A stretch of DNA of 64,000 nt from Ariolimax columbianus (Eukaryota > Mollusca > Gastropoda > Stylommatophora > Arionidae), in contig JAVGWX010000013.1 of the NCBI GenBank assembly GCA_036924085.1, forward strand, positions 41,695,893-41,759,892, read 5' to 3'. This document shows positions 31,800 to 42,295 of the stretch, one piece after another (the first letter of the stretch is position 1; every line of letters begins with the position of its first letter). The notes below the pieces were generated by a model. It ran no database searches. It saw nothing but the letters and a program-made list of their open reading frames with translations, and was not told where the DNA came from. The position numbers were made by a program, and so were the translations under genes.

Positions 31800-32480
31800 T
31801 TCACTTCACTACATTCTTCTTTTTCGATGCTTTGCTTCTAGCCCTGTGTGGTTCACGAAGCAGACTGCGTTTCAGGTCTTCACTGGTCCCATATAGCCTT
31901 TCTAGCATGGTCGCCCCCACGGACCAGACTACCTCTTGTTGGTCTATTATAAGGAGGACAGTCCTGCAGGATATGTTAAACAACAAAGTGAGAAAAAAAT
32001 TGTAAATGGGTATGGTGAAATACCTCACCGAGACGAAAACACGAACAATACCTACTTTTCGGCAAATATGCTTTCACTAAGGACAACGAATGAAAACACT
32101 CATTAACTAGCGAATCAAATAAGGGATTAATACATAAATTGGTGGATGTCAATACATCGGGATGAAAAAGGGTTTACTTAACTGAGAAAAAGATCACTTT
32201 TTTTCGAGACGGGCAGAAACACAAGTGACGGACAAACGCGGGAAGAAGTGGTCAGGAGGGCGCAAGAAAAGGACAAAGGCCGGGTAAGCTATTTGCGGCC
32301 AGGTGTGGAAAGACCAACAGGTGATTTAAGTAGGTGATGTTTGCTTGCGTGCTTCACGATCGCACGTGGCAGTGTCTCTGAGACGCAATCTGTGGAGGTG
32401 GGTTTTGAGCCTGCAAGATTCCGATCTGAATCTTCCGATCTCTGTTTGCCCAGCTCTGCCAAGTGTCTCTCCATTCCGTC
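31800..32480 (-). pseudogene. LINE RNase H C-terminal fragment, split by family E
   Basis: On the minus strand the right piece (32335-32480) reads CRLKTHLHRLRLRDTATC and EARKQTS. The left piece (31800-31985) continues LQDCPPYNRPTR and VVWSVGATMLERLYGTSEDL. Together they follow the same order as 8870-9230. Family E lies between them. Stops and frame changes are present. Confidence 0.75.
31986..32333 (+). mobile_element. Family E repeat inserted in a LINE
   Basis: About 348 bases that split the LINE tail at QTS/LQDCP. Contains accgagacgaaaacacgaac and cggcaaatatgctttcacta, also present at ~40776 and ~51370. No ORF or terminal repeat is seen; type unknown. Confidence 0.65.
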
Positions 32481-32940
32481 TACTCCACTACAACATCCAT
32501 GGTATGTTCAACTGAAAGTGTATTGCCCACTGGACCTGCATAGCCCAGATTAGAGATCAATGGGAAAGAAGTTTGGACCCACAACCCGTACAGTCGCCGG
32601 TGATGAACGGGCCATCCAGTAGGCGTGATCGCTCGAGATCAGGGACCCTCGTCCTGAGACACCAACGCATTGCCCCTCTGCTAAGCCAGTCACTCTAATT
32701 AAGTTAAGAACCCCTGGTATGGACCAATCCTAACCATTGTGTAGATCTTCCATTTCGTCACAAGATCTAAAAAAAGGGCTGTCAAGTGTTTCTAACTTTG
32801 GAGACATGCGACGTTTACGTAGTTGTATTATGGGAGCCGGGGCTCGCTATGTGCTTTCTTAGGAGCAAGACCGAGACAACTTCGAGCAAGGGATTGGCTT
32901 TTCTTGTTTGACAAGTAAATATTAAATATATTTATATGAG
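32481..32940. other. No gene seen
   Basis: Ordinary sequence. Confidence 0.4.
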
Positions 32941-32992
32941 AAGTGGGCCACTGTTACATTGAGAGCGGTCATACTCCTCTGTTGTAGAATAA

Positions 32993-33041
<49 letters not shown>

Positions 33042-33170
33042 CTATGGGAAGTGAACCACTTTGCGGAGGGGATAGGCAATTCTTGTATGACAAATTAATT
33101 TTTAAAATATATATATGAGAAGTAGATGTTACACTGAGAGCGGTCTAACCCATTTGTTGCAGAAGACTAT

Positions 33171-33209
<39 letters not shown>

Positions 33210-33528
33210 AAAGAGATGTAGACGAGAAGTTAGCCACTGCTACACTGAGAAGGTCATAACCCAATTGAGGCAGAAGACTCCGTGAGAGAGAGAGAGAGAT
33301 AGAGAGAGAGAGAGAAGCAGATGAGAAGGAGACACAGTTACACTGAGAGCGGTCTAATCCCTATGTGGTAGAAGACTCCGTTTAAAAGAGAGAGAAATAG
33401 AGAGATGAAAAAGAAAGAGAGAGATAGATAGAAAGAAAGAGCTTGAGAGAAAGAGAAAGAGAGAGAAAGATGAGAAGGGGACAAAGTCACACTGAGAGCG
33501 GCCTAATCTCTATGTGGTAGAAGACCCC

Positions 33529-33567
<39 letters not shown>

Positions 33568-33575
33568 ATTGAATG
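32941..33575. repeat. Family D: (GA)n blocks with a conserved spacer
   Basis: Five imperfect units of ~120 bases, each a (GA)n run plus a spacer with cactgagagcggtctaa and gtggtagaagactccgtgag. The same spacer recurs in 43630-44660. Confidence 0.85.
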
Positions 33576-33599
33576 CCCACAAAGAGTATGATTAGTGTT

Positions 33600-33725
33600 T
33601 CCTGCACCTTGAAAGGGGCGTTATGTGCTGGGTTGCTGTAGCTTTCCTCACATCCCGAGTGTGCTAATGAAGGTGAGCCGGAGTCCCCCAGTCGTTTGTG
33701 CTGTGCTTGGCTTCTTCTGCGGGTC
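33600..33725 (-). mobile_element. Family C fragment
   Basis: aaaggggcgttatgtgctgg, ctttcctcacatcccgagtg and ctaatgaaggtgagccggag match the complement of the family C 3' half. Confidence 0.7.
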
Positions 33726-34036
33726 GCTCACTGCTCTGGGACCACGCTTTTATTTATGCTAAGATTTTTATTTTTGCGACTGTAGAAGTCAAAATTTGAC
33801 AGATCATTAGGTCGTACCAGTAGAGGCTGTCCACACAATTTTAGCTCTCTTATGGAGAAGTTGGTTAAAATAGGAGAAATAGAAGTCCACGCAAACGAAC
33901 AATGGGCACGCCATGTTAAATTTGAGGGGTGTTCAGAAAGTTATGCTTTCTATTTTATTCTATGAAAACCATAACAGATAGAACGAGCACAAAAAACACA
34001 ATTTGATAGAACAATTTCTTACCGTCTAAAAACTAT

Positions 34037-34285
34037 TTTTCACCAGTTACCACCCTCGACCATAAAGCTAAAGGTGGGTCCCATGGAAACCATTGCGTTG
34101 GGGATGAAGACAACCATTTATGGACTAAGCCGCAGCCTATGTGAGGTCGGGTGGCCAGTTCCCTTCCATAGCTGTTTATACCTTCCTAAACTCATACATC
34201 AGGTATATATTTATAGCTGGGTCTACTGGAGGAGCAGTCGTACCAGGAAGGAACCACGCCTGGGTTTTGTTCTATCCGTCCGTGA
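34037..34285 (-). mobile_element. SINE family F insertion with perfect 12-bp TSD
   Basis: tctaaaaactat occurs at 34025-34036 and 34286-34297, so the insert is 249 bp. The complement carries gacccagctataaatatata, then gggaactggccacccgacct and cacataggctgcggcttag and ttcatccccaacgc, the same order as 7320-7490. It inserted into the 3' part of the mariner. Confidence 0.88.
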
Positions 34286-34587
34286 TCTAAAAACTATGGC
34301 ATGCTATAATCCAAATCTTAGCAAGCCAGCTCACTGTTTACCAGGCTACACGCTCCACTTGGCTATACATTTTCTCCAACGAAGAACAAAAACATATATG
34401 CAGCGCTCGTAAATATCTGCACCAGCTGGGATGACCCATTGCTTCACAGCTGCTATGGCGGCGTCGTTGCTAGGAAAATGTTACCCACGCAGTCCATCTT
34501 TCATTGGCCCAAATAGATGGAGGAAAACGCCAAATCTGGACTATAATGTGGATGTAATAGACAGTCTAGCCAAGACTGACAATGTGC

Positions 34588-34791
34588 TCAATTGTCTTCA
34601 AACTGGTATGGGGGCCTGGCCTTATTGTATTGCAAAACACAGGTTGTCTTCTTCTCTATCCTGGCCCTGGAAATTCGAGCCTTCAGTTTAGTCAGAGTCG
34701 CAATGTAACTGTCAGAGTTGATGGTTTGCCTAGGTTTCAGGAAATCAAGAAGGATTACCCCTTTCCTATCACAAAAGACAGTGCACATCAC
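34588..34791 (-). pseudogene. Mariner transposase central fragment
   Basis: A 67-codon frame covering the strand after the first catalytic block through the second. It starts MMCTVFCDRKGVILLDFLKP and ends ARPPYQFEDN. The HDN of the catalytic motif reads YNK, so catalysis is impossible. Confidence 0.85.
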
Positions 34792-35213
34792 TATATCCGC
34801 TGAGGGCTGGCTGAGTCTTGAATCTTTTCCTCAATGGACTTAATGGACTCCATGGACTTCCGTTTTAACTCAGGATCGTAGTGGATGCACCACACCACGC
34901 CTCATCACCAGTGATGATGCGATTCATCAAACTCTCACTTTCATCTTCGTAATGGTTCAAGAGGTCATGACAAACCTGCATGCGATGTTCTTTCTGTTCC
35001 TGTGTGAGCATTCATGAGACCCACCTGGCGCAAACTTTGTGATGTTTCAACGTTACCAACATCGTTTCCAACACATTGAAGCCAATATAAAGCTCGGTAG
35101 ACAGGTCCCTGGTCATAATCCTCAAATTTGCGCTGATGAGTGGGGAATCAATTAGATAAACGTGAACAGGGCACTGACCTGTTGGTGCAGACCTAGCAGC
35201 CCTTTACTTACGA

Positions 35214-35264
35214 GGGTTGATCAAAATGTATCCATCCTTAGACTTGAAAATCCCCCAACTAACT
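35214..35264 (+). mobile_element. Left end of a further mariner, cut by the fold-back insertion
   Basis: tacgagggttgatcaaaatg looks like a mariner terminus reading rightwards. Its continuation may resume after 35995, but I cannot prove it. Confidence 0.45.
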
Positions 35265-35995
35265 TATGAGGCGTGTTCAAATGAAACCGGACCAAACTGT
35301 ACCAAGTGAGCAAATATACTATGCGGATGATGACGTCACTTCTGATGTAAACAGCACATACCAGTTTGCAAAATTTCATTATCCTTCGACTCGTAGTTTC
35401 CTCAGCAGACCGTTGAAAGAATGGCCGGTGTGATTCGGAATCCGTCCATAGTTGATCAGCGAGCGGTGATTTAGCTTATAACAGCTGAAGGATTTCGACC
35501 AGTTGATATTCATCGCAGAATGCAGGCAGTGTATGGGGACAAAAGTGTGTCGATGACAACAGTGAAGAATTGGGTAACGATGTTTAAAGAAGAACATGAG
35601 TTAACGCAGCAATATGCGCATAACCTGGTCTCGGATTGACTTTCGTTAGCTGCTGTCATTCTTTAAACATCGTTGTCCAGTTCTTGACTGTTGTTTTCGA
35701 CACACTTTTGTCCCATACACTGCCTGAATTCTGCGATGAATGTCAACTGGTCGACATCCTTCAGCTGTTAGAAACTAAATCACCACTCGCTGATCAACTC
35801 TGGACGGATTCCGTATCACACCCGCCACGTTTTCAACGGTTTGCTAAGGAAACTATGAGCCGGAGGATTGTGAAATTTTGCAATATTGCCGGTTAGTATG
35901 TGCTGTTTACATCAGAAGTGACGTCATGCGCATCGTACGTATGTTCACTTGGCGGAGCTAGATCCGGTTTCAGTTTAATTTGAACATGCCTCGTA
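35265..35995. mobile_element. Fold-back mariner-derived element (731 bp)
   Basis: Starts tatgaggcgtgttcaaatga and ends atttgaacatgcctcgta. The two arms pair over ~330 bases around a ~50-base centre near 35598-35645. Each arm is an inverted copy of a mariner 5' end: the left arm reads MAGVIRNPSIVDQRAVI, a stop, then DIHRRMQAVYGDKSVSMTT (helix-turn-helix). There is no catalytic domain. It is a longer relative of 9882-10333. Confidence 0.88.
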
Positions 35996-36159
35996 CTTAG
36001 CTCAAAACCTAATCCCCATCGAAATAGGCCCATTTTGACAAAGACAAGATATAGCCCCCAAAAATAACAACTAAAATGTTTGCATTAACAACTGGTGAAC
36101 CCAAGGCGCTCCAGCGCATTCCCCAACACAATTTTTCTTTAACTGCCATACGCCACACG

Positions 36160-36465
36160 TTAGGAAGATGAACCTAGCGTCTGGTCAGGCAAAACATACT
36201 GATCGGACATGTTAGTCAGAGTCAGATAAAATATACTGACCAAGACCCCCACCTCACTTCCACATAGGTCTCCCTGGAAACGGGCTGCGTTCATGTCAGT
36301 CTTGCTAGCGACGTGGGGGATCAACGTGATCCCCTTAGTAGTGAGCAATACGCAGATGAATCCAAGCATTTCAGAACTGCCCGGATGACCATGGTCCACT
36401 TTCACCAGCTCGCCAAGGCCGTGAGGAAAGCTACTGCAACCCGCCACTTAACGCCCGTTTTGTAA
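36160..36465 (+). mobile_element. Family C copy
   Basis: tagcgtctggtcaggcaaaa, ctggaaacgggctgcgttca, gatcaacgtgatccccttag and gcaacccgccacttaacgcc in order. The terminal caacaac part is shortened. Confidence 0.8.
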
Positions 36466-37437
36466 CAACACCACACGAGTGCCTTTTAAGTATAGACAGA
36501 GCTTGACAAATTTTATGGTGGCTTACCAGTTTACCAGTCAGTCAAAAATTTCACCAGTCAGGATGGTGGGACTACAGTCATACAATTTATGTTAACAAAA
36601 TTAAACTAGGCGCTAATTCACCTTTATTTCTACATAACAATGCGTACCAAACCAAAATATATTGTATTACTTACACAGTATTGGTCTATTTCTTCTTAAG
36701 AAAAAATGCACTACTGTCAAAGGCATGTGGTAGGTTTCATTGAACATTCTTGGTGGTTTTAGCATTGTAGTACCATTTATTAGATGGCTCTAGTAAGTTT
36801 AAATTGTGGCAGTGGATGTCCATTTAGATTCATCCTAATAAACTAGCTTATGTACAACCTATTCGAACCGTGATATCATTGATAACCGTGCGAGAGTCGT
36901 TATGTAGTAACCATTAAAAACGTAATTAACGATTAAAAACGGATTATAATCTACTCGTTAAGCAAAAATGTTTACTCGTCACAAACGAGCGTTTTTGTTA
37001 AGCCCTAAGTAGAGCGCTCACGTCTCACAGCATATGTTCTGGGCTTAGCCCCCTTTTTCAATAACGGCCAGTCGTTCCAGTTGTAAATGGGTAACCTGCC
37101 TTATTGGAAACAATAGCATCTAGAAATAGGGCATGCCCCCACGCCGTACCTTTGATATAAAAATGGAGTATGGTAGAACGGTAAGTCAGTAAGTAGGTCA
37201 CAAACTGATACGGAATAGCTGAAAAATGTAAATGTTAGTTTCAAAAGGTCTCATTAGGTGGCATCAATATCTATCTTAGTGATTACTGTAGGTAGCAGAC
37301 GCTAAGTGTCGCATGTACGTGCGCAGCTCAATTACGAAGTTGCGTCCCTGCTCACAGAGTCTACAATCAAAGAACAGCATTCTGGTTTTTTTTTTAATTA
37401 GGGGGGGGGGGGGGGCTGTAGAGATTGTTTTGGATTG
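36466..37437. other. No gene; weak SINE at 37005-37150
   Basis: agtagagcgctcacgtctca at 37008 resembles an A box, and ccagttgtaaatgggtaacc at ~37077 resembles the family F core. Otherwise AT-rich, with a poly-G run at 37402. Confidence 0.45.
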
Positions 37438-37449
37438 TTTCTAAGAATC

Positions 37450-38100
37450 AGCAATGAAAGCCAGATAGTTCTGTTTACAGATGCCCTGGCCGTGTTTACA
37501 GCACTAAACAGCCATAAAAATACTGAACCTAATGATTTAAGAGCAGTACTCTGTCAACTATGCCAGTAGTCCGCACGAAAAAAGAGTAGTGGTACAGTGG
37601 GTTCCATCCCACTGTAACATCCAAGGCAACGAGGAGGCAGACAGACTGGCAAAAGAAGGTGCAAGACTACCACAACCAGATTCTAGTGTGACCAAAAGAT
37701 TTATTAGGGCCAGATACATGGCCAAATGAGAAACAGAAAATACTGACTACACAAAAAATGATGCCTACTACCAGTTGAACAGAAGAGAGCAGGTCGTGGT
37801 CTTCAGACTCCGCACAGGCCACAACAGACTGAGGTACCATCTATTCGATAAACTGAAGATAGGTGGCACTGACGAATGCACTTGTGGTACCGGGAAAATT
37901 ATCGCTGAACATCTGCTGCAAAATTGCCCGCATACGAGGACCAGAGAAAGCACACGTGGCCATCACCAGTGGCAACACTAGACAAGCTCTATGGCAGTGT
38001 CGACAGCCTCAGGATGACAGCTGCTTTCTTCGAACAAATTCAAGTTGACGTCTGACAGCGTACGAAGACGCAGAAGAAGAAGAACAAGAAGAAGAAGAAG
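37450..38100 (+). mobile_element. 5'-truncated jockey-like LINE with perfect TSD and (GAA)n tail
   Basis: tttctaagaatc at 37438-37449 and 38101-38112 is a perfect 12-bp duplication. The 651-bp insert holds only the RNase H end of the element, in broken frames: VLFTDALAV-like start, QWVPSHCNIQGNEEADRLAK-like middle, LRTGHNRLRYHLFDKLKIG (frame 37775-37981) and TDECTCGTGK. The tail is an AAG/AAC run of ~45 bases. Its near twin is 57418-58107. Confidence 0.92.
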
Positions 38101-38129
38101 TTTCTAAGAATCGACGACACTGCACTCGG

Positions 38130-39205
38130 GCATACCCATATGTGCTAAGTTTCTCTCATCAAATGGCGTACGGTATGGATGCTGATGGTCCCTGTAGCTC
38201 GCTGGTTGTATACTCTCCTGCTCCATCCTCTCATGCGCCCCACTCCGCTCGAATTAATGTCGAAACTTTGCAGTCTGTGAATTGCTGCATCATCTATTGC
38301 GGTGTCCTCATCCAGCAGACGGTCATTGATTTATTTCAAAATGTCACTTCTATCCATCACTAATGTGCACGTGATGGGAGCTTGTGAAGCCATATCAGCT
38401 CTGTCATTGCCCTGAACCCCGGCATGAGCAGGACAGTAGATCCATGTCAACCCCTGGAGGTTTGAGACCTCAACAGCTGCTATCCACTTGTACCTGAGCC
38501 ATCCCTTCTGTACCTTCTGACGTACGGCTTGCGCGTCTGTCACGATGACTGCCCTTGTTATAGAAGTCTCATATATCCATTTCAGTGCTGAGGTCGCTGC
38601 TTCCGTCTCCATTCTCATACCTGAGGTTGTTGACATGTTTACCCTCCTGCGCTCAGCAACGACCTCTCCTCTCACTCTAGCCGAAAAACCCCAGCCTGAT
38701 GTCTCACTGGGCACAACTGATCCGTCGATGTATATGACAGCTTCACTCTCCTGCGTGTTCTCAGTTATCAGCTGATTTACCTCGTGCTCTGCTCTCTCGT
38801 TGTTCTGTTCTCTGCATTCCTTGCCTAAGGTTATGATGACTTTCTGGTACTCTATCATGATATCACCAGTGTGGGCTATCGTCACATCTGGAGTGACGTA
38901 TCCGATTGTTGTCTCTTCCTGTACCATCCATGACGACCCTCTCTTGATTCTTGATCCCTTGATGTCTGAGATACTACTGTGCAGAGTCTGTCGCATGTCT
39001 GTGGTAACACACATATATGTTTTTACTTGAACGAGAGGACTTTCTGAGTTTTCACAGAGTCTGTCACGTGTATGTGGTAACACGCATATAGGTTTTGACT
39101 TGAACAAGAGGACTTTCTGAGTTTTCACAGAGTCTGTCACGTGTATGTGGTAACACGCATATAGGTTTCGACTTGAACAAGAGGACTTTCTGAGTTTTCA
39201 TTTTA
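38130..39205 (-). pseudogene. LINE RNase H region, long intact frame
   Basis: An uninterrupted 269-codon minus-strand frame (38331-39140). The RNase H catalytic set looks complete: VIYIDGSVVPSETSGWGF (Asp), METEAATSALKWIYE (Glu), RAVIVTDAQAVRQKVQ (Asp) and WIYCPAHAGVQGNDRADMAS (Asp). The frame carries on downstream as DILKSINDRLLDEDTA before breaking. The first ~55 residues come from a 73-bp tandem repeat, so the true upstream RT is missing. It belongs to a different LINE clade from the GHNRL copies. It is called a pseudogene because RT and endonuclease are absent, although this domain itself is well kept. Confidence 0.8.
38987..39203. repeat. 73-bp tandem repeat, ~3 units, at the LINE 5' end
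   Basis: cacagagtctgtcacgtgta, gtggtaacacgcatataggt and gaggactttctgagttttca repeat at 73-base spacing (gtggtaacac at 39001, 39074, 39147). It fuses in frame with the RNase H ORF. Confidence 0.9.
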
Positions 39206-39319
39206 AAAATGCTTCCTGTTTACGATAACGAATATTTGACACGTAAAGCGATGTTAACTGAGTCGCTACGTTTTCTGAAGGTCGCAAACAAATTCGTTAT
39301 TAAGCTCGATCTGATCGGC

Positions 39320-39640
39320 TTGTTCTGATTGCCACACACGCGGCCCAATCAACCCAGGAGAAAACATGGGCAGCTATGGTGGCAACTTCTTGAACACCCA
39401 TCTTACAGCCCCAACTCAGCTCCGAGCGATTTTCACTGTTTGATGCGCTGAATGCCCGCGAGCGCCTCATACGTTTCGCTAATGGCGTAGAGGTTGAAAG
39501 AGAAATGCAAATGTGGCTGGGACAGCAGACCAAAGACTTGCGTGCTGTAGGTTTTGATGTAGTGATAAAGTGATGGTAAATAGTTTCAATGGAAATTATG
39601 TTAAAATAAGTGCAATAAAAACTGGTTTTCAAGTTTGTAT
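39320..39640 (+). pseudogene. Mariner transposase C-terminal fragment
   Basis: Plus frames read AAQSTQEKTWAAMVATS, HPSYSPNSAPSDFH (third catalytic block, with SPD changed to SPN) and RFANGVEVEREMQMWLGQQT, KDLRAVGFDVVIK. Terminal repeats were not identified. Confidence 0.7.
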
Positions 39641-39766
39641 CTATTTCATTTTTTTAAATAACAATTTATGTCTCCAACACTTCATCCCCAAATGTGCGTT
39701 ATGTGATTACCTTTAAACATTCTACATCATACAAATACACTTAGCCCCTCCATGTGTCCTACCATA

Positions 39767-39811
<45 letters not shown>

Positions 39812-39812
39812 C
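39767..39812. repeat. (CT)n microsatellite
   Basis: About 20 CT units. Confidence 0.9.
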
Positions 39813-39825
39813 TTTCTGTCCGTAC

Positions 39826-40078
<253 letters not shown>

Positions 40079-40079
40079 T

Positions 40080-40745
40080 CTTTCCGGTTTATGTTTCCGA
40101 AACATGGGCCATCGACCGCTTAGAGCTCCAACAAGCGATGCCACTCAAGTGAGTTTTTGTTATCTTTCTTCAGCGAATCTGTGGGTCTGCCGAGAGGTTT
40201 GTGACCCTGGTTATTATGTGGTCTCCCTATCTCCGTAGTGGTTTCATATTATGGATTTTCTGAAGCACACCCCCCCCCCCCTCCCCCCACCTTCCCCTTT
40301 TTTTTCAACTACCAGTCTCCGAAACCCTTCAGACCGCGCGAGCATATATATATTTATGTAGTAAAAATAAAATACACAAAATGAATGTTTCGCATTGTTT
40401 TGAAAGTGTTAATACTGATGTTGCTTAATGATTGCCTCTCATATATAAGGTGAATATGAAAAAAATATCCAGTACAAATTCACTATAACATTTTTGTTAG
40501 TTGACGAAATATAATGATCATTCGTACAATTGTACATAAGTCAACAAAGACGTTGGTTATTTCACTGTGTGTTTAAAGTTGTTTCCTTTTGATGAAAAAC
40601 AAGAACCGGTACTCAGACGATTGCTCCACTGGGCAATTCCCGTGTCAATTGTGGTTTGATGGCGTTCATTACAAGGGTCCAGAAATGATTGTTTTAAGTC
40701 ATTGTCGTCTCTAATCTTAAGAAAAAATAAAATGAAAATGTTTTT
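40080..40745. other. No gene seen
   Basis: Contains a poly-C/T tract near 40268-40310. Otherwise AT-rich. Confidence 0.4.
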
Positions 40746-40749
40746 AAAT

Positions 40750-40930
40750 TAAAAAACGGGTAGGGTCAGATGACGCACCGAGACGAAAACACAAACGAAA
40801 CCTACTTTACGGGCAATATGCCTTCATCGGGGACAACGAACAAGAACAATAATTAACTAACGGACCATAGAAGAAACGAATACATATATGGGGGATGTCA
40901 ACATATAAGAAGAAAATAGTGTACTCATCT
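40750..40930 (+). mobile_element. Family E copy
   Basis: caccgagacgaaaacacaaa, ttacgggcaatatgccttca and ggggacaacgaac. Retroposon A7 follows it directly. Confidence 0.65.
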
Positions 40931-41276
40931 TCTTCTCTTCTTCGTTCGTTCTCAACCTCCCACTACCAAGCCCTGAACGTTCTCAAACTCCCACTACCAA
41001 GCCCTGAACGTTCTTAACCTCCTGCTACCTGACTGCGATATTTGCACCTTTTGGTCTAACACATCCGACTTCAGCAGGTATTTTGAGTACCGGTTTACTT
41101 GCCTCTTCGATCCCTTCTACTTAGTCATTCTGCTCTGTTGCAGCCTGTTATTCAGGATCACCGCGTGGAGGTGTAGAAGGGTCTTGGCAGGTCTTGTCCG
41201 CTGGCCCTGACGGAAGCAGTCAACTATGGGTCGCTGACTGCTGCAGGTCATACGCTGTTCAGCGTCTTGGTTCCGC
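40931..41276 (-). mobile_element. Retroposon family A copy (A7), 3' end triplicated
   Basis: The flanks gtactcatct (40921-40930) and gtaatcatct (41277-41286) are a probable 10-bp duplication. The terminal unit gttctcaacctcccactacc plus aagccctgaac occurs three times, and parts of the centre are deleted. Confidence 0.8.
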
Positions 41277-41309
41277 GTAATCATCTGAAATAGGTCACAT
41301 CACTTCTAC

Positions 41310-42110
41310 TTAGGTCGGTAGCCGGAATCCAAATCTCTTATCTTCAAGCGAAACACTTTTTGAAACTGAGTCTGCACAATCACAACGATGTGAATCAGGA
41401 CTGTACGGTGACCAAAGTGTTGGAAGTGTACAAGCAGACTGTACGGTGACTAAAGTGTTGGGGTGTACAAACAGATGTTCGACGTTCAAGAAATTGACCA
41501 GTTTCTGAAGTGTGGCTAGCTTTTTCAAAGGTAAACAAGTCTGAAAATGCTCAAATATCCGCCTCATTTGAACAGCTTGGTCGTACGCGCCGTTTATTCT
41601 CATATTTGGCTCGATGAAGTGAACTGATATTTCTTCTGGCTAGACATGCCTACATAGACGGTAATCGATTTACTAAAAGTTGGTTGTGATCGAAGCACTT
41701 TTTCCCCACCAAGGTCACGTTTGCTTGCTCAGATTTGGCTGTATAAGCGATTACTTTGATTGCGCGTGGGGTAGCAGCAGGGAACAATTTTTCATCTGAT
41801 AACCAAATGACATTTTTCATTCTCACTGAAAATATGTTCTGTAGCAATCGCGTTTGCTGCAGTCTCTTGCCGCTTTGCTGGCTTACGTTGATTTCAGTCG
41901 CTCTCCGTTTGTTGTGCTTTGTATATTTCAATTTAAGATCTGTTTTGATAATATTTCCAATCGATCTTCTTCTTCGTACGCTGTAAAACGTCAACCTGTA
42001 TTTTTTCGAAAAAAGCAGCGGTCATTCTGAGGCTGTCGACACTGCCATAGAGCTTGTCCAATCGATCACTGTGAATTGTTCAAATCTCGACATTTTTATT
42101 TTATTGCGAT
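41310..42110 (-). pseudogene. Tc1/mariner-superfamily transposase, degenerate
   Basis: The minus strand from right to left reads SIGNIIKTDLKLKYTKHNKR (helix-turn-helix end), QQTRLLQNIFSVRMKNVIWL, SDEKLFPAATPRAIKVIAY (the (T/S)DEK first catalytic block). Then comes a separate frame with ISVHFIEPNMRINGAYDQAV. This order fits Tc1/mariner relatives with DEK-type first blocks. A 90-bp LINE tail is inserted near its 5' end. Terminal repeats were not found. Confidence 0.7.
41967..42056 (-). mobile_element. 90-bp LINE tail insertion with perfect 11-bp TSD
   Basis: tccaatcgatc occurs at 41956-41966 and 42057-42067. The insert, read on the minus strand, is the last ~75 bases of the GHNRL-type LINE (ctctatggcagtgtcgacag, then gcgtacgaagaagaag) and its short GAA tail. 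It is extreme 5' truncation. Confidence 0.9.
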
Positions 42111-42140
42111 GATTGTTAGGTTGTTACTAGCTTAACACAG

Positions 42141-42272
42141 TCTCCTTCTTCTTCATTCGTTCTTAACATCCCGCTAATAAGTCCTGAACGTTATCAACCT
42201 CCCACTATCAAGCCCTAAACGTTCTCGGCCTCCCGCTACCATGCCCTGAACGTTCTCAACCTCCCGCTAACA
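42141..42272 (-). mobile_element. Family A 3' end only (A8), ~4 tandem units
   Basis: cttcttcttcattcgttctt begins it. Then four ~30-bp units with cgttctcaacctcccgctac and caagccctgaa. The rest of family A is missing. Confidence 0.8.
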
Positions 42273-42295
42273 ACAACGCACGCACGTACGCATAC

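Larger units (their letters stand above)
33923..35213 (-). mobile_element. Mariner-like transposon, degenerate, with a SINE inside
   Basis: The left terminus tgaggggtgttcagaaagtt has the mariner look. On the minus strand from right to left, frames read LKHHKVCARWVS, LTQEQKEHRMQVCHDLLNHY, EDESESLMNRIITGDEAWCG (first catalytic Asp), KIMCTVF-type MMCTVFCDRKGVILLDFLKP, RQTINSDSYIATLTKLKARI, and VLQYNKARPPY, where the second catalytic Asp has been lost. The end is QWVIPAGADIYERC and LRWRKCIAK. The right end is cut at the next mariner. Confidence 0.85.

Noticed and set aside
34074..34412. 112-codon plus-strand ORF
   Set aside because: It is the antisense of SINE F and the mariner end.
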